Shown: positions 1 to 12,319 of the stretch, piece by piece
Layout: every line of letters starts with the position of its first letter
Numbering within the stretch: the first letter of the stretch is position 1
Assembly: GCA_002812745.2 (NCBI GenBank)
Contig: NCSJ02000032.1
Coordinates: 62,001-126,000 of the forward strand
Reading direction: 5' to 3'
Length of the DNA stretch: 64,000 nt
Source: Scytalidium lignicola
Lineage: Eukaryota > Ascomycota > Leotiomycetes
The notes under the pieces: model-generated
Databases searched by the model: none
Seen by the model: the letters and a program-made list of their open reading frames with translations, nothing else
Told to the model about the DNA's origin: nothing
Position numbers and translations under genes: made by a program

Positions 1-2
1 CC

Positions 3-833
3 GGACACATCACGTCGTACTACNGTGGCCACCGCTTTCTTCTCTCCTCTGGCCAAGCTTGTTCATATCCAATGAAAGGCACACACGCCAAGTACGGCTC
101 ATTCGTATACAGCAGTGCATTTGGCTACTCTGTTCCTACAGGATGTTTTAGCCTCGAGCAATTCTCCTTAGCCTCCCAATTAGGATTATCTGACGATGGG
201 GGTGAGGTGTGGAAACCGCGACGGTTATGTGAAGAGGCGGGAATTATCACACAAGATGGTCTTCCTGTGTTAAGATCAGTTTGGAAACCTTTCTCTGATG
301 TTAAAATCCTGACATATCTCATTCCACCCGTGGAAGAGACACCGAACTGGCATCTTAGAGTCCACAAGATCGAGGCTGGACGGGAAGTTATGACGGCTGA
401 TGGATCTTTTGCAATCTACAATGAACGTAAACTAGATAGGAGGAATTTGGATCTTTATGATGCGCAGAAATGTGAGGGGACGATGCCCAGGATAATCGGA
501 AACTACGATTTAGACACACCCGAAGGTCGTTCCCCGGGCTCTGTTGGCGCGTTCGCAGTCTCCAAAGGTGCTATAGGCATAGTAGATCTATCCAAAACTG
601 TGGAAAGGACAGCAATGCTAGTGAATGCGGATCCGAACTCTAATATTGTAGAGAGCAGGACTGTTATTCCTACTTTGCAGAATACAGTCAAGAAAGGGGA
701 GACCGTTTGGTTTGTCACTGGTATCTATGCGAAGCCTAGTGGGGAGAATGTTGAGCCGAAGAGTTATTTGGATGGTTGGGATAAGAAACCTAGTATTCCA
801 ACATGGCTAAGTGATGAGATGCAGAAAACATAG
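3..833 (+). CDS. DUF2264 family protein, 3' part only
   Basis: The reading frame is open from base 3 to the TAG at 831-833, so the gene is cut by the left window edge; the methionine at 72 is internal. The visible 276 residues carry family-like stretches such as [40 protein letters not shown] and a later [14 protein letters not shown], which I recognise as the C-terminal half of DUF2264 proteins of fungi and bacteria. The function is not established; related folds suggest a glycan-related enzyme, but no catalytic residue can be assigned here. One N lies at base 24 inside a codon. There is no intron in the visible part. An alternative identity is unlikely given the length and order of the matching blocks. 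Confidence 0.8.
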   Translation, partial: GHITSYYXGHRFLLSSGQACSYPMKGTHAKYGSFVYSSAFGYSVPTGCFSLEQFSLASQLGLSDDGGEVWKPRRLCEEAGIITQDGLPVLRSVWKPFSDVKILTYLIPPVEETPNWHLRVHKIEAGREVMTADGSFAIYNERKLDRRNLDLYDAQKCEGTMPRIIGNYDLDTPEGRSPGSVGAFAVSKGAIGIVDLSKTVERTAMLVNADPNSNIVESRTVIPTLQNTVKKGETVWFVTGIYAKPSGENVEPKSYLDGWDKKPSIPTWLSDEMQKT

Positions 834-1362
834 AGCTGAGTGTGTGGCGGAGATGAGATGTAGAAGATAATCTTGTCATTATATGCAATAAACTCGCTTT
901 AATATGTGTATATTGAGAGAGTATAGGGGGCTTATGCGCTACATAACACGTTCCTTAAAATTTTTATTTTGACTATACCAATTCAATAATCACAGGTACC
1001 CCTCATCCATCCGAGGCCTAGCTTGTCCTTACCATCTACTTCATTATCTCAATTATCTCAATTATCCATGAAGATTGAACTATCTCGGGTTTCTTCTTCC
1101 TAGAATGCGGAATGGAGTCATATGGATGGATTGCCCTTTTGTGAAAGCATTACGGTAATCGATGATCTGAGCCCGCAGAAGATACTGGGGTGGGCCAGGG
1201 AGAGAATTGTAAACATCACACTCCTCGCTACTTGACATCTTCTTCAATACTTGTCCTATGCGATGCGCTATCCCTACTCTTACCGCAGCTGAGTGCCACT
1301 ATAATCAGTCATAATTTATTCCTTTTTTCTCTATCTCAAAACAAACTATNAAAAAAATCAAA
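834..1362. other. Intergenic, 3' flank of DUF2264 gene and kinase promoter
   Basis: No coding exon is visible. The stretch ends in a pyrimidine-rich and A-rich leader directly before the ATG at 1363, with an isolated N at 1350 next to an A run. Confidence 0.6.
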
Positions 1363-2127
1363 ATGACGACTTCAGTCACATCGTCTACTATCATACAAAA
1401 GCCAACGCAGCAAAACCTCATTGCTTGTGGCATCTTTCGCGTGGTCCACCGCCTCAGTGATACCTGGGTTAGAAAGTCACCTGGTGTTGACGATGATTTC
1501 AGAAACCTTCAGGCTATCCACAGTGAGGCTACGATCTACGCCTTACTAGGAGAACACTGCCGCATTGCGCGGTGTTTGTCTATTGGCAAAACTTTAGATT
1601 TCGTCGATCTTGAATTTTATCCGCACGGGACTCTCATGAGCTACATTCAAACACACAAGGAATCCATCTCGGATACATCTCGGGTCCGTTGGGCCCTTCA
1701 AATCATCGAAGCAGTAGTGTTTGCCCATACGAAGGGCATTATCCACTCAGACCTTGCTCTTAGGCAATTTTTTCTAGACTCGGATCTGAATGCTTGCCTC
1801 GCAGACTTTGGAGCATCTGGCTACCCTGGGCAGGAAGCATTAGGTATGGAGGGTGCAAGCCATTTCTTGCCAAGGGACTATGATCAGCCAAACACAATTT
1901 TGTCGGACTTATTCGCACTTGGCTCTACACCGTACGAGCTTGGGGCTGGGAAGCCTCCATATCAGGGCTGCGAAGATGATGTGATCGAAAATAGATTTTC
2001 TAAGAAAGACTTCCCTACCGTTAACGGCGTTCTCTGCGGCTCTATTATTATGGGTTGTTGGAGGTGTGAATTCCCTTCTGCAGAGCATGTACTCTTGCGA
2101 TTTGAAGAATTGTTCAGCGAAAATTAA
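1363..2127 (+). CDS. Protein kinase-like protein lacking the glycine-rich loop
   Basis: Single-exon ORF of 254 residues. Kinase landmarks in order are VRK with Lys38 (VAIK equivalent), Glu55 in a short alpha-C-like segment, HSD at 128-130 in place of HRD, Gln135 where the metal-binding Asn normally sits, and DFG at 148-150. An APE-like end of the activation segment is not obvious, and the C-lobe after residue 200 is short. No glycine-rich nucleotide loop precedes Lys38. This is the usual look of the small, fast-evolving fungal kinase-like family found in many accessory regions. Its substrate is unknown and catalytic activity is doubtful. It lies about 900 bp upstream of a NACHT gene on the same strand; a functional link is only a guess. 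Confidence 0.75.
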   Translation: MTTSVTSSTIIQKPTQQNLIACGIFRVVHRLSDTWVRKSPGVDDDFRNLQAIHSEATIYALLGEHCRIARCLSIGKTLDFVDLEFYPHGTLMSYIQTHKESISDTSRVRWALQIIEAVVFAHTKGIIHSDLALRQFFLDSDLNACLADFGASGYPGQEALGMEGASHFLPRDYDQPNTILSDLFALGSTPYELGAGKPPYQGCEDDVIENRFSKKDFPTVNGVLCGSIIMGCWRCEFPSAEHVLLRFEELFSEN

Positions 2128-3023
2128 CACCGTTAAAAATTTGATTGGAGCTATCTTAAAGGAACAGCTGCAATGGCTAGGTAGACAAATATTAGAAAGG
2201 TGATAGAAACCAATTACCATTCTCGCAATTCTATCTATCGTTATATTATTTTTTTACAACATTCTAATTACATGAGCATGTTCTTGTAATGTTCCAATTT
2301 TATTAAACACTTACTACCTAATCCTGGACTTTGCACCTTAGAAAATCTCGTAATATAGCTATAATCAACTTCAAAACTAAGTGACGATAACACCTTCCTT
2401 GACACTTACTACTCAAGTAATATAATTGACTGATTAAAGGTAGAAAAGTCCTAATCAGCTTAATGTTTATTTGTTACAGACAATTTTACTAATAATGGCC
2501 GATTAAGGTAGAAATTAACTCCTTAAATATTATGAGAGGCTCTAAGATTTATATACAATACCCCTCTTTAGGGTTGTTAACAATTGAACAAATTATAACT
2601 TTAGCATACGGTACAAAATAGATAAGTAAAAAATGGCTTTTGAAATTCATTCTACAAGATGATCATACAATCGTAGTACATTATGTAATTAAGTACTTTC
2701 ACTTTATCTACCTTAACTTAGGCTAGTAGTGTTCACTATATTTATTGTAAACTGTTACAATTCACAAATATGGCATTCACTTTTCTAATGACTTAATAAC
2801 GACTGACTACTACAGTTGCATCATGGAATCCCCTAAAGTGCTTGGCAACTTGGAAGAGTTAAGATACTATAAGTTTGGGGGCTAGCGTGAGGCTGCAACT
2901 AGTGAGGCTGCCCGACTGGCAGACTACCATTTGCATAGCCTCACAGGTATCATAGCCTCACAGATATAACCTCAACGGATGTTGACTTGATGGCATCAAA
3001 GCTCTAGCAAGAGCTAAAACACC
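2128..3023. other. AT-rich intergenic spacer
   Basis: Strongly AT-rich, many TA dinucleotides and stops in all frames. Around 2884-2970 a short motif (gtgaggctgc / cctcaca) recurs in both orientations. No exon recognised. Confidence 0.6.
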
Positions 3024-6000
3024 ATGGATCCCTTAACGGCTCTGTCTGTGGCCAGAAATGTTGTACAATTTGTTAATTACAGCACAAGGCTCATATCAGC
3101 AAGCTTCAAACTATACAAAGATGTCCAGCTCGACGTTCATCAGCAAGCAATTGCGGCTACCAACGATATCCTAGACTATAGTGTCAAACTCTAACGAGAA
3201 TTAAATCCTCCTAGTGTGTCCGCGAACTTGACAGAAGATGAGCTGTTGCTAGAGAGTATATGCAAAGAGTGCGACGAGTTAGCGCACGATCTCCTGCGGC
3301 GTTTAGATAAGCTCAAAGTTCCCCAGACGGACAGAAAGGGCAAGAGAATAATATGGCCATCCCTTTCGACAGCATTTCAGAGCATATGGACGAAGGAGGA
3401 CCTGAATGATATTCGGGAGAGGTTGAACGAATATCGAAGACAGATAGACTCCCGTGTCATACAGTCTTTGAGGCAAGTCTTTAAGAGACAGTCTCCGCAT
3501 TCTCACGGCTGCTCTACTATCGTGCTGAGCTAACTTTATCTTCGTTTCTAGCCAACGAGTTGGCTTAAATTTCCTCGAACAATCAGAACGCTTCGACCGT
3601 CTCGATGCTAACACCAAGGATATTGTTACCGCTCTCGTCAACTACAATGTCTCAGATGCTCATGGACTTCAAGCACAAATATCTGCGCTCTCCACTCTAC
3701 TCGATCGAACTGAGGTTGTCATAAAAAGCCAGGAAGATGCTAACAGAAGGATCATAGTGGATATCTTCCAACACCTTGCGCTTACGTCGTACAATCAAGA
3801 GGACACTCGTTTCCTAGCTGAAATTCGAAGAACAGATCAGGAAGTGCAGCAACAAATTTAGAGCGAACTTCTCAGAAGCCTCCACTTTTCTTCAATCACC
3901 GAGAGATATGAGGCCGTCGACGAATCACATGCAACTACCTTCGATTGGATTTTCCGACGCCCTGAAGATACAATTCAATACGCAGAGGGTAGACGGTGGG
4001 GAAATTTCAATGATTGGCTCAAGTCTGGCAGCGGTCTCTACTGGATTAATGGTAAAGCTGGGTCTGGAAAGTCCACGTTGATGAAATACATCGTAAGTCA
4101 TCGCAACGCTTGCTTGCTCTTGAAACGTTGGGCAGGTGACTCGAGTCTTTGCACTGTTAGCTTCTTCTTCTGGAACAGTGGCTCGAGACTACAGCGTTCC
4201 CAAATAGGACTTTTCCGATCGTTGCTTGTTGAGGTATTGAACCAACACCCAGAGCTGATTCCCATTGTGCTCCCTGCTCAATGGGCTGCAAGATATTCTG
4301 CCAAACTTCGAACTTCAAAATTTCAAGTAAGTCGTGTTAGATTTTACAGTCTTACACTTTTGAGCTGAGATTGACATGTTGATGCAGCAGGATGGGCATG
4401 TGCGCCAAGCCCAGGAGCCTTGGGAACTGTCAAATCTGCAAATAGCCTTCAAAAATTTCATCTCACAAACCAGCGTTCCATTGAAACTCTGTCTATTCAT
4501 TGATGGGCTTGATGAGTACGAAGGCAATGAAGAAGACCTTGCCGAGTTCTTTGGTAATGCGTCCATGACTGAGAACGTGAAGATATGCTGTTCTAGTCGA
4601 CCACATCAGGCTTTTGAGGATGCATTTGCAACTCGACCAGGACTCAGATTACAAGATCTGACCTTTCCTGACATAAGGCAGTATGTTCACGACAAATTAG
4701 AGAACAATACTAGGATGCAACGCCTGGGTGAACAAGAGCCAGAACGGCCCAAAGAGCTCATTGAGGAGATTGTAGCCGCAGCAAACGGCGTTTTTCTATG
4801 GGTGTGACTTGTTGTTTCTTCTTTATTGAGCGGTCTTGGTAAACATGATGATCTATGGTATCTTCGAAAACGACTACGAGAATTGCCCCAGGAGCTAGAC
4901 GATCTCTTTCATCAAATGATTTTCAAGGTCGACAAGGTCTACCAGCAAGAAACGGCACAACTGTTCCAGCTAGTCGGCTTCGCATTTCGAGACCAGTGGA
5001 TCGACGAACTGTTCCAGTATGCAATGCCTAATCTACTTCCGATTTTACTTCTTTCATTCGCTACTGAAAGGGATAGTACGTTAGCACTAAAGGCTAGATA
5101 CGGTTTCATGACTCAGAAGGATGTCATAAGTCGCTGCACAATTATGGAGATCCATTTGAGAACCCGGTGCGGAGGGCTTGTTGAAGTGCAATATGGCAAT
5201 CAGGATCCTTACAAAACGACCGTCGGCCCCGAAATGAAAGTTGGGTACCTCCACCGCACGGTCAAAGACTATTTAGAATTTCGAGAGACTCGTAAAATGC
5301 TCGCAGACCGGACAGGTGGTCAGCAGAAAGACGCTTTCAGCGTCAGCCGCGCACTTTTTAAGGCACATCATTTACGGCTGAAGGCCTTTGATACTGCAAA
5401 CATCAATAAATATCTTCCGTGGATACAGCTTAGAGATACAATATCTTGGGCACGCCGAACAGAGCATGATACACGAAAAGGCTGGCCAGAACTTCTCGAT
5501 GAATTTTACAAGGTTGCCTATCAGTTATGGAGTCATGCCTATTCCCGAGGAGCCCGTAAAGATTTTTTCCAGCAGCAGGAATCAATGGAGACACCTGCCA
5601 CGCAATGCGGACTTTACCACTACCTTGATGCGAAACTGTCGCAGGTCAATGCTGTTACCATGACGCGACTCCAAAGGTCCCTCTTAGACTACGCCTTAAC
5701 TCCTGCCGAGGAAACTGAGGGCTATATCAGTCCAGAAGTGTTGACTCTTCTACTGGAACGCGGCGCGAATCCGAACAAAAATGAGACCAATTCGAAGACC
5801 AGTCCTTGGCAGAACGCTTTACTGCGTCTGGACGTGACAGTATCGACGATGAGTTGGGACGCACCCGAGCGTCCTTCGGCTTTTCTGGATCGATGGGCAC
5901 CTATCATCAAGATGCTTCTGAAATACGGGGCGAATCCTGACATTCAGGTTTCAGGGCCGCGGAAATACGGCACGATGAGACGGAAGGAAGCCTCCAAGAG

Positions 6001-6217
6001 TACACAATTGACTCCCGATGAGCTCATTCTGCGCATCTTTGCCACCGACCCCGGGCTAGTCGCCGAACTTCGAGCAGCATTAAAGCAAGCCAAACTAAAA
6101 TGGTCCCAGATGAAGTCTTCAGAAAGAAAGAGGTCGCAATCCTTGGTACTGCAAGAGGAATTGGAAATATCGCAGACAAACCAAGACAAAAGCTGCATGT
6201 GCTGTCTAGTTCAGTGA
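3024..6217 (+). pseudogene. NACHT/NLR-like STAND protein, three in-frame stops
   Basis: Reconstructed as three exons: 3024-3472, 3552-4326 and about 4388-6217. The start MDPLTALSVARNVVQF is typical of the fungal N-terminal domain of STAND proteins. Then come a linker, ATTFDWIF, a Walker A GKAGSGKST near 4050-4080, a Walker B-like LFIDGLDEYEG (about 4495), SSRP (about 4593), a fungal NACHT-type VGYLHRTVKDYLEF block (about 5240) and two ankyrin-like LLLERGANPN / LLKYGANPD units. The first intron has a GC donor (AG|GCAAGT), the second GTAAGT. In-frame stops lie at 3192-3194 (TAA), 3859-3861 (TAG) and 4805-4807 (TGA), all inside otherwise continuous homologous frames. Family members act in nonself recognition and programmed cell death. 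The C-terminus ends CCLVQ, a possible CaaX box. Confidence is high for family, moderate for pseudogene status. Confidence 0.85.
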
Positions 6218-7596
6218 TGCACAGGGCTTCTTCATGGCTTCACAATTATCAGAGGATATCTCATCCTTGCAAGCATCGTCAATAAGGAGTTCAAAAACTC
6301 CATCGAAACTGTCCCGGGTCTGTATCCAAAGAATGCTGATATAGGAAGGATATAAATACCTGGTGTTGAGTTAGAGTAAGAGGTTGGCTGGAGATTCCTA
6401 CCTCTGCTGTCTGGATACCGAGCTTCGTCATGATACCTAGCCTTTGACCGATTATTGAACAGGGGGTGGGGAAGGGGGTGCTGCTTCTTCTCAGGTATAA
6501 AGGCGTCAAACCAAACATTCATTCCCCATGTGACTGGACAGCTCTGGCATTCGCGCCACGTAACAGCCACGAAGCTATAATGCAGATTCTGCTGCAATAA
6601 AGTAAAGTATATGTATATGATGTGCTGTCGCTCTCTACAGACTTGCCACAATTGCTATGGCTTGTCTATGGTCAGAAACCTCTTCTTTCAACATCCTCCT
6701 GCTCTCACTCTCGTAGACCTCTCAGCCACTTGACGGCTAATACCACGCCAAGTACCAAGCCACCAGCGGCCCAAGAAATGGTCTCTCAGTCAATGAAATT
6801 ATGTCAAGACCAGAAGGCACATAAAGGAAGGTGCTTGCTCCAAGAAACGCATGACTAATAGGGACGGGGAAATGGATGTGAAAAGTTGGACTAAAGTATT
6901 TATAATGTTAAAATAGTTGGATAACGAGAAGTCTAATTGAAGCCATATAGCTCTATCGGCCATGATTCCCCGTGTTCAGGCTATAGCCGGTTGCCTGACT
7001 AAGAGAGGAGGAACGAACTTGGGCGAGGCTTGAAGCCTGAGCGCACAGACCTACCGGAATTGGCACGTCAATTTAAGCTTTATTTAGCGTGTAATGTCAA
7101 AACTTTGGGTTTAGCAGGATGTTTGATATATTTGAAATGATCAATATGCCTCACAGGGGTTACCAGCATGATAATAGCACACTGCCACGTTACCAATCGG
7201 TATCTTCCATGGTGCTTGTACGAGTAGACAACAAAATAATGGGTAGATTTAAGGGAAATCTAAGTTTGGATGTTACAATTAGGTCGGGAGTTTATGGGAC
7301 TTTACTAGTACATGGCTAGATAAGCCATATATGTATTTTTCTTCTTCTTCTTTCACTTTCTGAGTATGATCTTACATTATTTGATTCTACGGCACGATTT
7401 GTGAAGGAGGTCTGAGAAAATAAACGCATTGTAGTGTATGAAGTAATTAACACAGAGGATCAATCTCCATAGGAACAAACTAATCGCCATTAAGACACTG
7501 ACTGATGAGACTCCGTTACAACCTTGGTTTGAGGGTGATGCCCAAAAGAATAGAGATAATATAAGATAGGAGACTACTACAGTATATCTATAGATT
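6218..7596. other. Intergenic, no convincing gene
   Basis: Several short ORFs (up to 139 codons) occur on both strands, but none shows a recognisable motif. On the minus strand near 6710-6780 there is one hydrophobic stretch of about 17 residues ending in a stop, possibly a remnant of a membrane-anchored protein. Otherwise nothing is seen. Confidence 0.5.
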
Positions 7597-9649
7597 CTAG
7601 GAAGTACCAGCGGCTTTCCCGAGCTGCACCTCTAGGATATTGGAGACGACATCTGTGACCTCCTCCTTGCTGCAGAAGGACAAAATGTTATCTGGCTTTT
7701 GGTCCAGTCTCTTACCAGTATGTCCCCGTTCATATGACCACGCTTTATAGATGAATTCTTCCCAGGCTTCAATTTGCTTCTCGAGTTCAGCAGACTGAGC
7801 GTCCGAAAGCATCTCAGTTTTAGTCACTATGCGGTAAAACTCCTTGATATCGGCGATGACAAGATCATTTGCGTGATTCCGAGTCACAAATGCGTACCTA
7901 ACCATAGACCAAAACGTGGGATTATGATTTTCGCCAATTTGTTGTTCGACAATAATCAGAACCGTCCACTCTTTTGGTTGGATTGGGTCATGGCAAGGAT
8001 CTTGCTGGTTGTAATAATGACGATGACCACCTTTAATAATAGGGAAGCTCTGGTGTTGGTAAAGATTCGTTGGCAGAGGCTTCACTCTCCATGGGTCCTA
8101 ATTCGCGTATATGAGCAACAGTTAACTAGAAGTAACACTCTTCACATACCGTGAGGGAGAGGGAGAGATATTTAGCACATCTCATCGCGAATTGCTCCAC
8201 TGAGTGCGTCGCCATAACCAGATCAGATAAAGGTCCTCCAACAAAGCCCAGGAGTTGATTAAACCAGTCACACACATCAGTAGGTTGCAACATTGCATCA
8301 AGTAGAGGAATTGCTGACGAGCTCACATCCCATTCCATGGCTGTGTCTATGGCCCTTCCGGTGTTCTTGTCGATTAGCAAGTCGCTCCACCGTATCCCGC
8401 CATTGGTACGGCGATAAGGAGTAAAGTCAAATTGAGGGGATGCTCGAATTGATATAGCCTGTCTAACAACGTCACCTGATCTAAGGAAACTGAGATGGTC
8501 AGAGATAGCAAGAACTTCCTCGGATGAGGAGAGAGGATATCGGAAGAGGTCCGAATGCAGAACCTCTCGCACCTTCGATCCGTCGAGTGAATCTAACAGT
8601 GGGAACAGTGGCAGGTTATCGGTATTGAAGACCGTAAGTTTGGTCAACTTGGGACAGGCACTGAGAATCTTCCGGATGGAGCTAACGTTCAACATCGAGT
8701 TAGTAGACAAATCAATCGAGGTTATTTCTTCTGCGAGAACTGTCTTCTTCCCAATCAATTCTAGGACCTCGGCCTCTACGAGCCAGGGATAAGGTGAAAG
8801 ATCGAGGAGATTACCCTGCTGTGCAATACGACCAAGCACTTGCAAGCCACCCGGGCGCTTGACTACCTCATGGTCGCGGCCGAGATATTCACGCAAGCGA
8901 CTATGGAAGTCAGGAACCAGTTCTGCATCGGTGAGGTATGCTCCGTTCTTATGGTCGTCAAGCGCTTGCTCGATAAGCTTTTCGAAGGCGAGTGATTTCA
9001 ACGATTTGACTGGCGCATTATTACCTTCACTTCTTTGGGTAACGTTGATGACTTCAGCATCTTTCCACTCCCCATTCGGCCAAAGATTTCTCAGCGCCTC
9101 ACTATCAATCAAATCCCAAGTGCTGAGACCCGCGGGTTGTGGGCCCGACGAGAGGTTCCTATAATACCCCAGAAAATATTGTATACCAGTGAGAGGCATC
9201 ATGCTAGATTCTTCAAGTTGAAGAAAGCAGTATCGGATCGAATCCACGTCGGAAATGTCGATCATTGTCAGTCCGTCATTGTTATCAACCTGCCGAAAGT
9301 CCGTGGTGATGGATAGGATTTGCACGTCGTGTTGGTAGGAAAACTCAGGACGAGGATCAAGAGCAGCGCCGAGGATTAGGCAGGTTGTGATGAACGGAAA
9401 CTGGATTGGGTCATCATTCCAATTGCGATCGCACTTCAGCTCATCCCACCATTCATCTGAACGAGTTACCGCATGGTGCAGTTCATATTTGATCAACTTT
9501 TTATTCGCCGGGTGCTGGAGAATCTGGAGAATTCTCCAGCAGGCTCTGGTGGGACCCGCTCCATAAAGCCACTGGTGATGAACGGCTGCTAGAGTGCGAT
9601 ATCGACCGTTGATATTGCAAATGATGAAGAGTTGGTGGCGTTGTCCCAT
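7597..9649 (-). CDS. Fungal unknown protein with MGQRHQ start
   Basis: Two exons on the minus strand, 9649-8150 and 8097-7597, joined by a 52-nt intron (donor GTATGT, acceptor TTAG) in phase 0; the product is 666 residues. The N-terminus MGQRHQLFII followed by YRTLAAVHHQWLYG matches a family I know only as hypothetical proteins of filamentous ascomycetes. A middle segment (residues about 310-350: EEITSIDLSTNSM...LSACPKLTKL) reads like leucine-rich-repeat turns, and a late block holds many Trp/Asp residues. There is no signal peptide or membrane span. Function is unknown. The frame is open throughout, so it looks intact. The start is the first ATG in a clean context and fits the family N-terminus. 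Confidence 0.75.
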
Positions 9650-10415
9650 TTTAGACTGGTGATCGAGCTAGGAATTTATAAGTGAGGAAATAGGATTTGT
9701 TGAAGTGAAAGAATGAATTCGCGTTTGCTATCCTTGTGGTGTACAACTCAATATATTGCCTCGAGCTACTAAGATATTTAGTAGTTTTGATCCAATTATT
9801 TTGTTGTACGAAATGCTAGAATATGCCACAGCCCGCGTATAGTGGCTGACACCTAATGGATTGATTAGGTATCTAGGGAAGCACAGCCATCCAGAGTAAG
9901 TTGACCTGGATTATACAGTCAGTTCTAGACCATCGTTAATGCTGTAAATAGTACATCATGACACAGACTATCACTTACCTCAAACTTGTGATGTTCATTC
10001 CTTTGCAAGTTGTTGCCTTGGAGACAGAACCATTTCACCATCTCGCGTTGTGATATTCCACGAGACAGCTTGACGCGATTCGCGTAAGTTATAATATCTG
10101 TCACATGCAAGGCATATATCACTATATTAGAAAATCAAACAAATCAAATAATTAATTTGAAGATTAATCTCCGATCAGAGGATTAATGCTGTAAAATTTA
10201 TAATCTTAACAACAAATATAACTACTTCAGAAGGAGCAATCACTAATTAATGCAGGCTGCGTAAACTGCATCTGTAAAAGATCAACGCCACTATTATCCC
10301 TGATAACCAATATTCATCTTAAAATGTACCAATTTCAATAACTCCTTTTCCGGACTAAATCATCCAAACCATTATAATTCCTATCCCAGAAAGCAGTTAT
10401 TGATGAAAAGGGAGA
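9650..10415. other. Spacer with a possible orphan exon on the minus strand
   Basis: Mostly AT-rich. Minus strand 10122-9984 reads openly (includes KLSRGISQREMVKWFCLQGN) and ends at a good GTAAGT donor near 9983, which looks like an exon, but no partner exon was found. It is left as a candidate relic. Confidence 0.3.
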
Positions 10416-11113
10416 TTAAGAGAAGCGACGAAATGTGTTCAACACGTAGAATGGCATTTCTGGGTTCTCACCGTCCTCTGTATTTCCGACAGGCATACTG
10501 AAATAGGTCATGAGTTCCCAATGTGCATCGTTGACACCCACATGCAAATTGAGACCTTTGATCTCTGATGTCAAAAATTGGAACCCATGTTGTAGTATTC
10601 GTTCAATGCCTGGAACTTCGTTTGGGTTGTCCATAAGAAAATGGTAGAGTGACTGCAGTTCAATCCAGCGCGGATTATGGACATCTCCAAGGCAATGATC
10701 TAATAGGTTTGTTTGCAAATAGTTGTGGACAAATTCCGCCTCATTCCGGCCTGCTTGAAGGACCAGACGCATTCGGGGATGTTGTTCAACAAGGTCGTAA
10801 AGAAAATGGGTTAATGGTATTTCCGACAGGCATACTCCGAGCCCAGCGTGCTAATATCTGTAGCTGAGCATCATCCCGTATCGTGAAATCGAATAATTTG
10901 CTGTAATTTACGACCAGGTGGTATCCGTTAAAGTAGCCTCCTAGAAGGCGGGCATGCTGAGGTCCCATAAATGAGAAGAGAAGAACCTGCAAAACATCAG
11001 TGTTAGATACAAGCTCGGCATGGTTAAGATGGCAAGAAACTTACAGGATGGTGGGTGTGGATAGCTACGGCAGAGGAAATGATCAGCAGGATATCTTGGG
11101 AGACAGCCATCAT
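10416..11113 (-). pseudogene. Unknown fungal protein gene, frameshifted
   Basis: Minus strand: exon 1 11113-11045 (starting MMAVSQDILLIISSAVAIHT), a 58-nt intron with GTAAGT donor and TTGCAG acceptor, then exon 2 from 10986. Exon 2 runs in one frame to about 10830 (GPQHARLLGGYFNGYHLVVN...ILARWARSMPVGNT) and then stops. The downstream part (THFLYDLVEQHPRMRLVLQA ... PFYVLNTFRRFS) continues in a frame displaced by one base down to the stop at 10416. Codon texture on both sides is coding-like, so a single-base indel near 10800-10830 is the simplest reading. The break lies next to one copy of a 20-nt direct repeat. I do not recognise the family or function. Confidence 0.55.
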
Positions 11114-12319
11114 GACAAGTTAGCTGATCTGTATAGATGGACGCGCTTTGTAGAAGAGATGGCTGGCGTTGAGGAAAACGCAGGACTAGGAAATAAATAG
11201 TGTTGTTGGAACGGCTGGCCGTTGCATTCACTCCCTCTCGCCGCTAACCATTGCGCTAAACTTTGAGGCCAGGACCAGTACTAGATCGTGAATCAGAGAG
11301 TATTTGATTGAATAGTTGTGAGGATTATGCGGTATGCCTGACGCCAAATTCGCGTATCGTTCTCGATTCACCATGAGGTTAGAATTTGTATTCTAGTCCG
11401 GAAGGATTATTTGGACACGATTGAATGAACAACAAAATGCCAAGCCCAAGTTCTTTATTATATATTGCGGCATGGCAGTGATCCCCGTCCCTGCCTACCG
11501 CATGTACAGTACATACTTATGGAGATACCTGTAGGGACACTAAATGGAGCTCTATCCCTTATATTGCGGTATACCGTCGATCCTGTGGGTATAGCAACTC
11601 CCAATGATAGACAGGTATTAAGTGAATATTAGGGGAAAGGAATTCACTGTATGCTGGGAAAAAACATTCTAAGTGGCAAAATCTACAGAGTTTAATTAGT
11701 TATGTATCGAATTTCTATTGAAGTGAATGTTATGGTGGCGATGTAGCTAAAGCATTTCCTACTTGTATGTAATAAGTGCAAAATACGTGATGGTTTTATT
11801 GGGCCCAGAATGGGAAGTTAATAAAATCGGCTAGTTTTTAGCTAACTAATAAGTCATTCTGATATTATGTGTTAAAAATAATGACTGTATATTAAGGACT
11901 TTATTCTTACCAAAAAGGCTTTTGTAAAGTACGATCTTACCAAAGAGATAGTGATTAATATACTGACCAAATCTTTATTGCTTTAATAATTTAAGAAGTG
12001 TATTTAAGGGTAATTAGGCTAATAAAGCTTAAAAGAAAGTCCTACAACAAATTTGAAACTAGAGGTGTTGTATCAACTACACCACCATGAATTGGCTTTC
12101 ATTGATTTTGGTTCATAACTTTGTTTTTGAACTGTACTGTTGGGTATGATACTTATCCACTGTATCTGTACAGAAGTTAATTTAGTAATCCAATCAAGTT
12201 CACAATACCGCCTTAAATAAACAAGTGATGTCAATATCACTAGGAACTAGCATTCTCCAGTATTGATTATCAACGTTGGCCAAATCATACAGATATCCTT
12301 GATTTATATTCCTAAACTC
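11114..12319. other. AT-rich spacer
   Basis: Upstream part is promoter-like and moderately mixed; 11600-12320 is strongly AT-rich with no ORF above noise. No repeat arms or RNA gene recognised. Confidence 0.6.
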
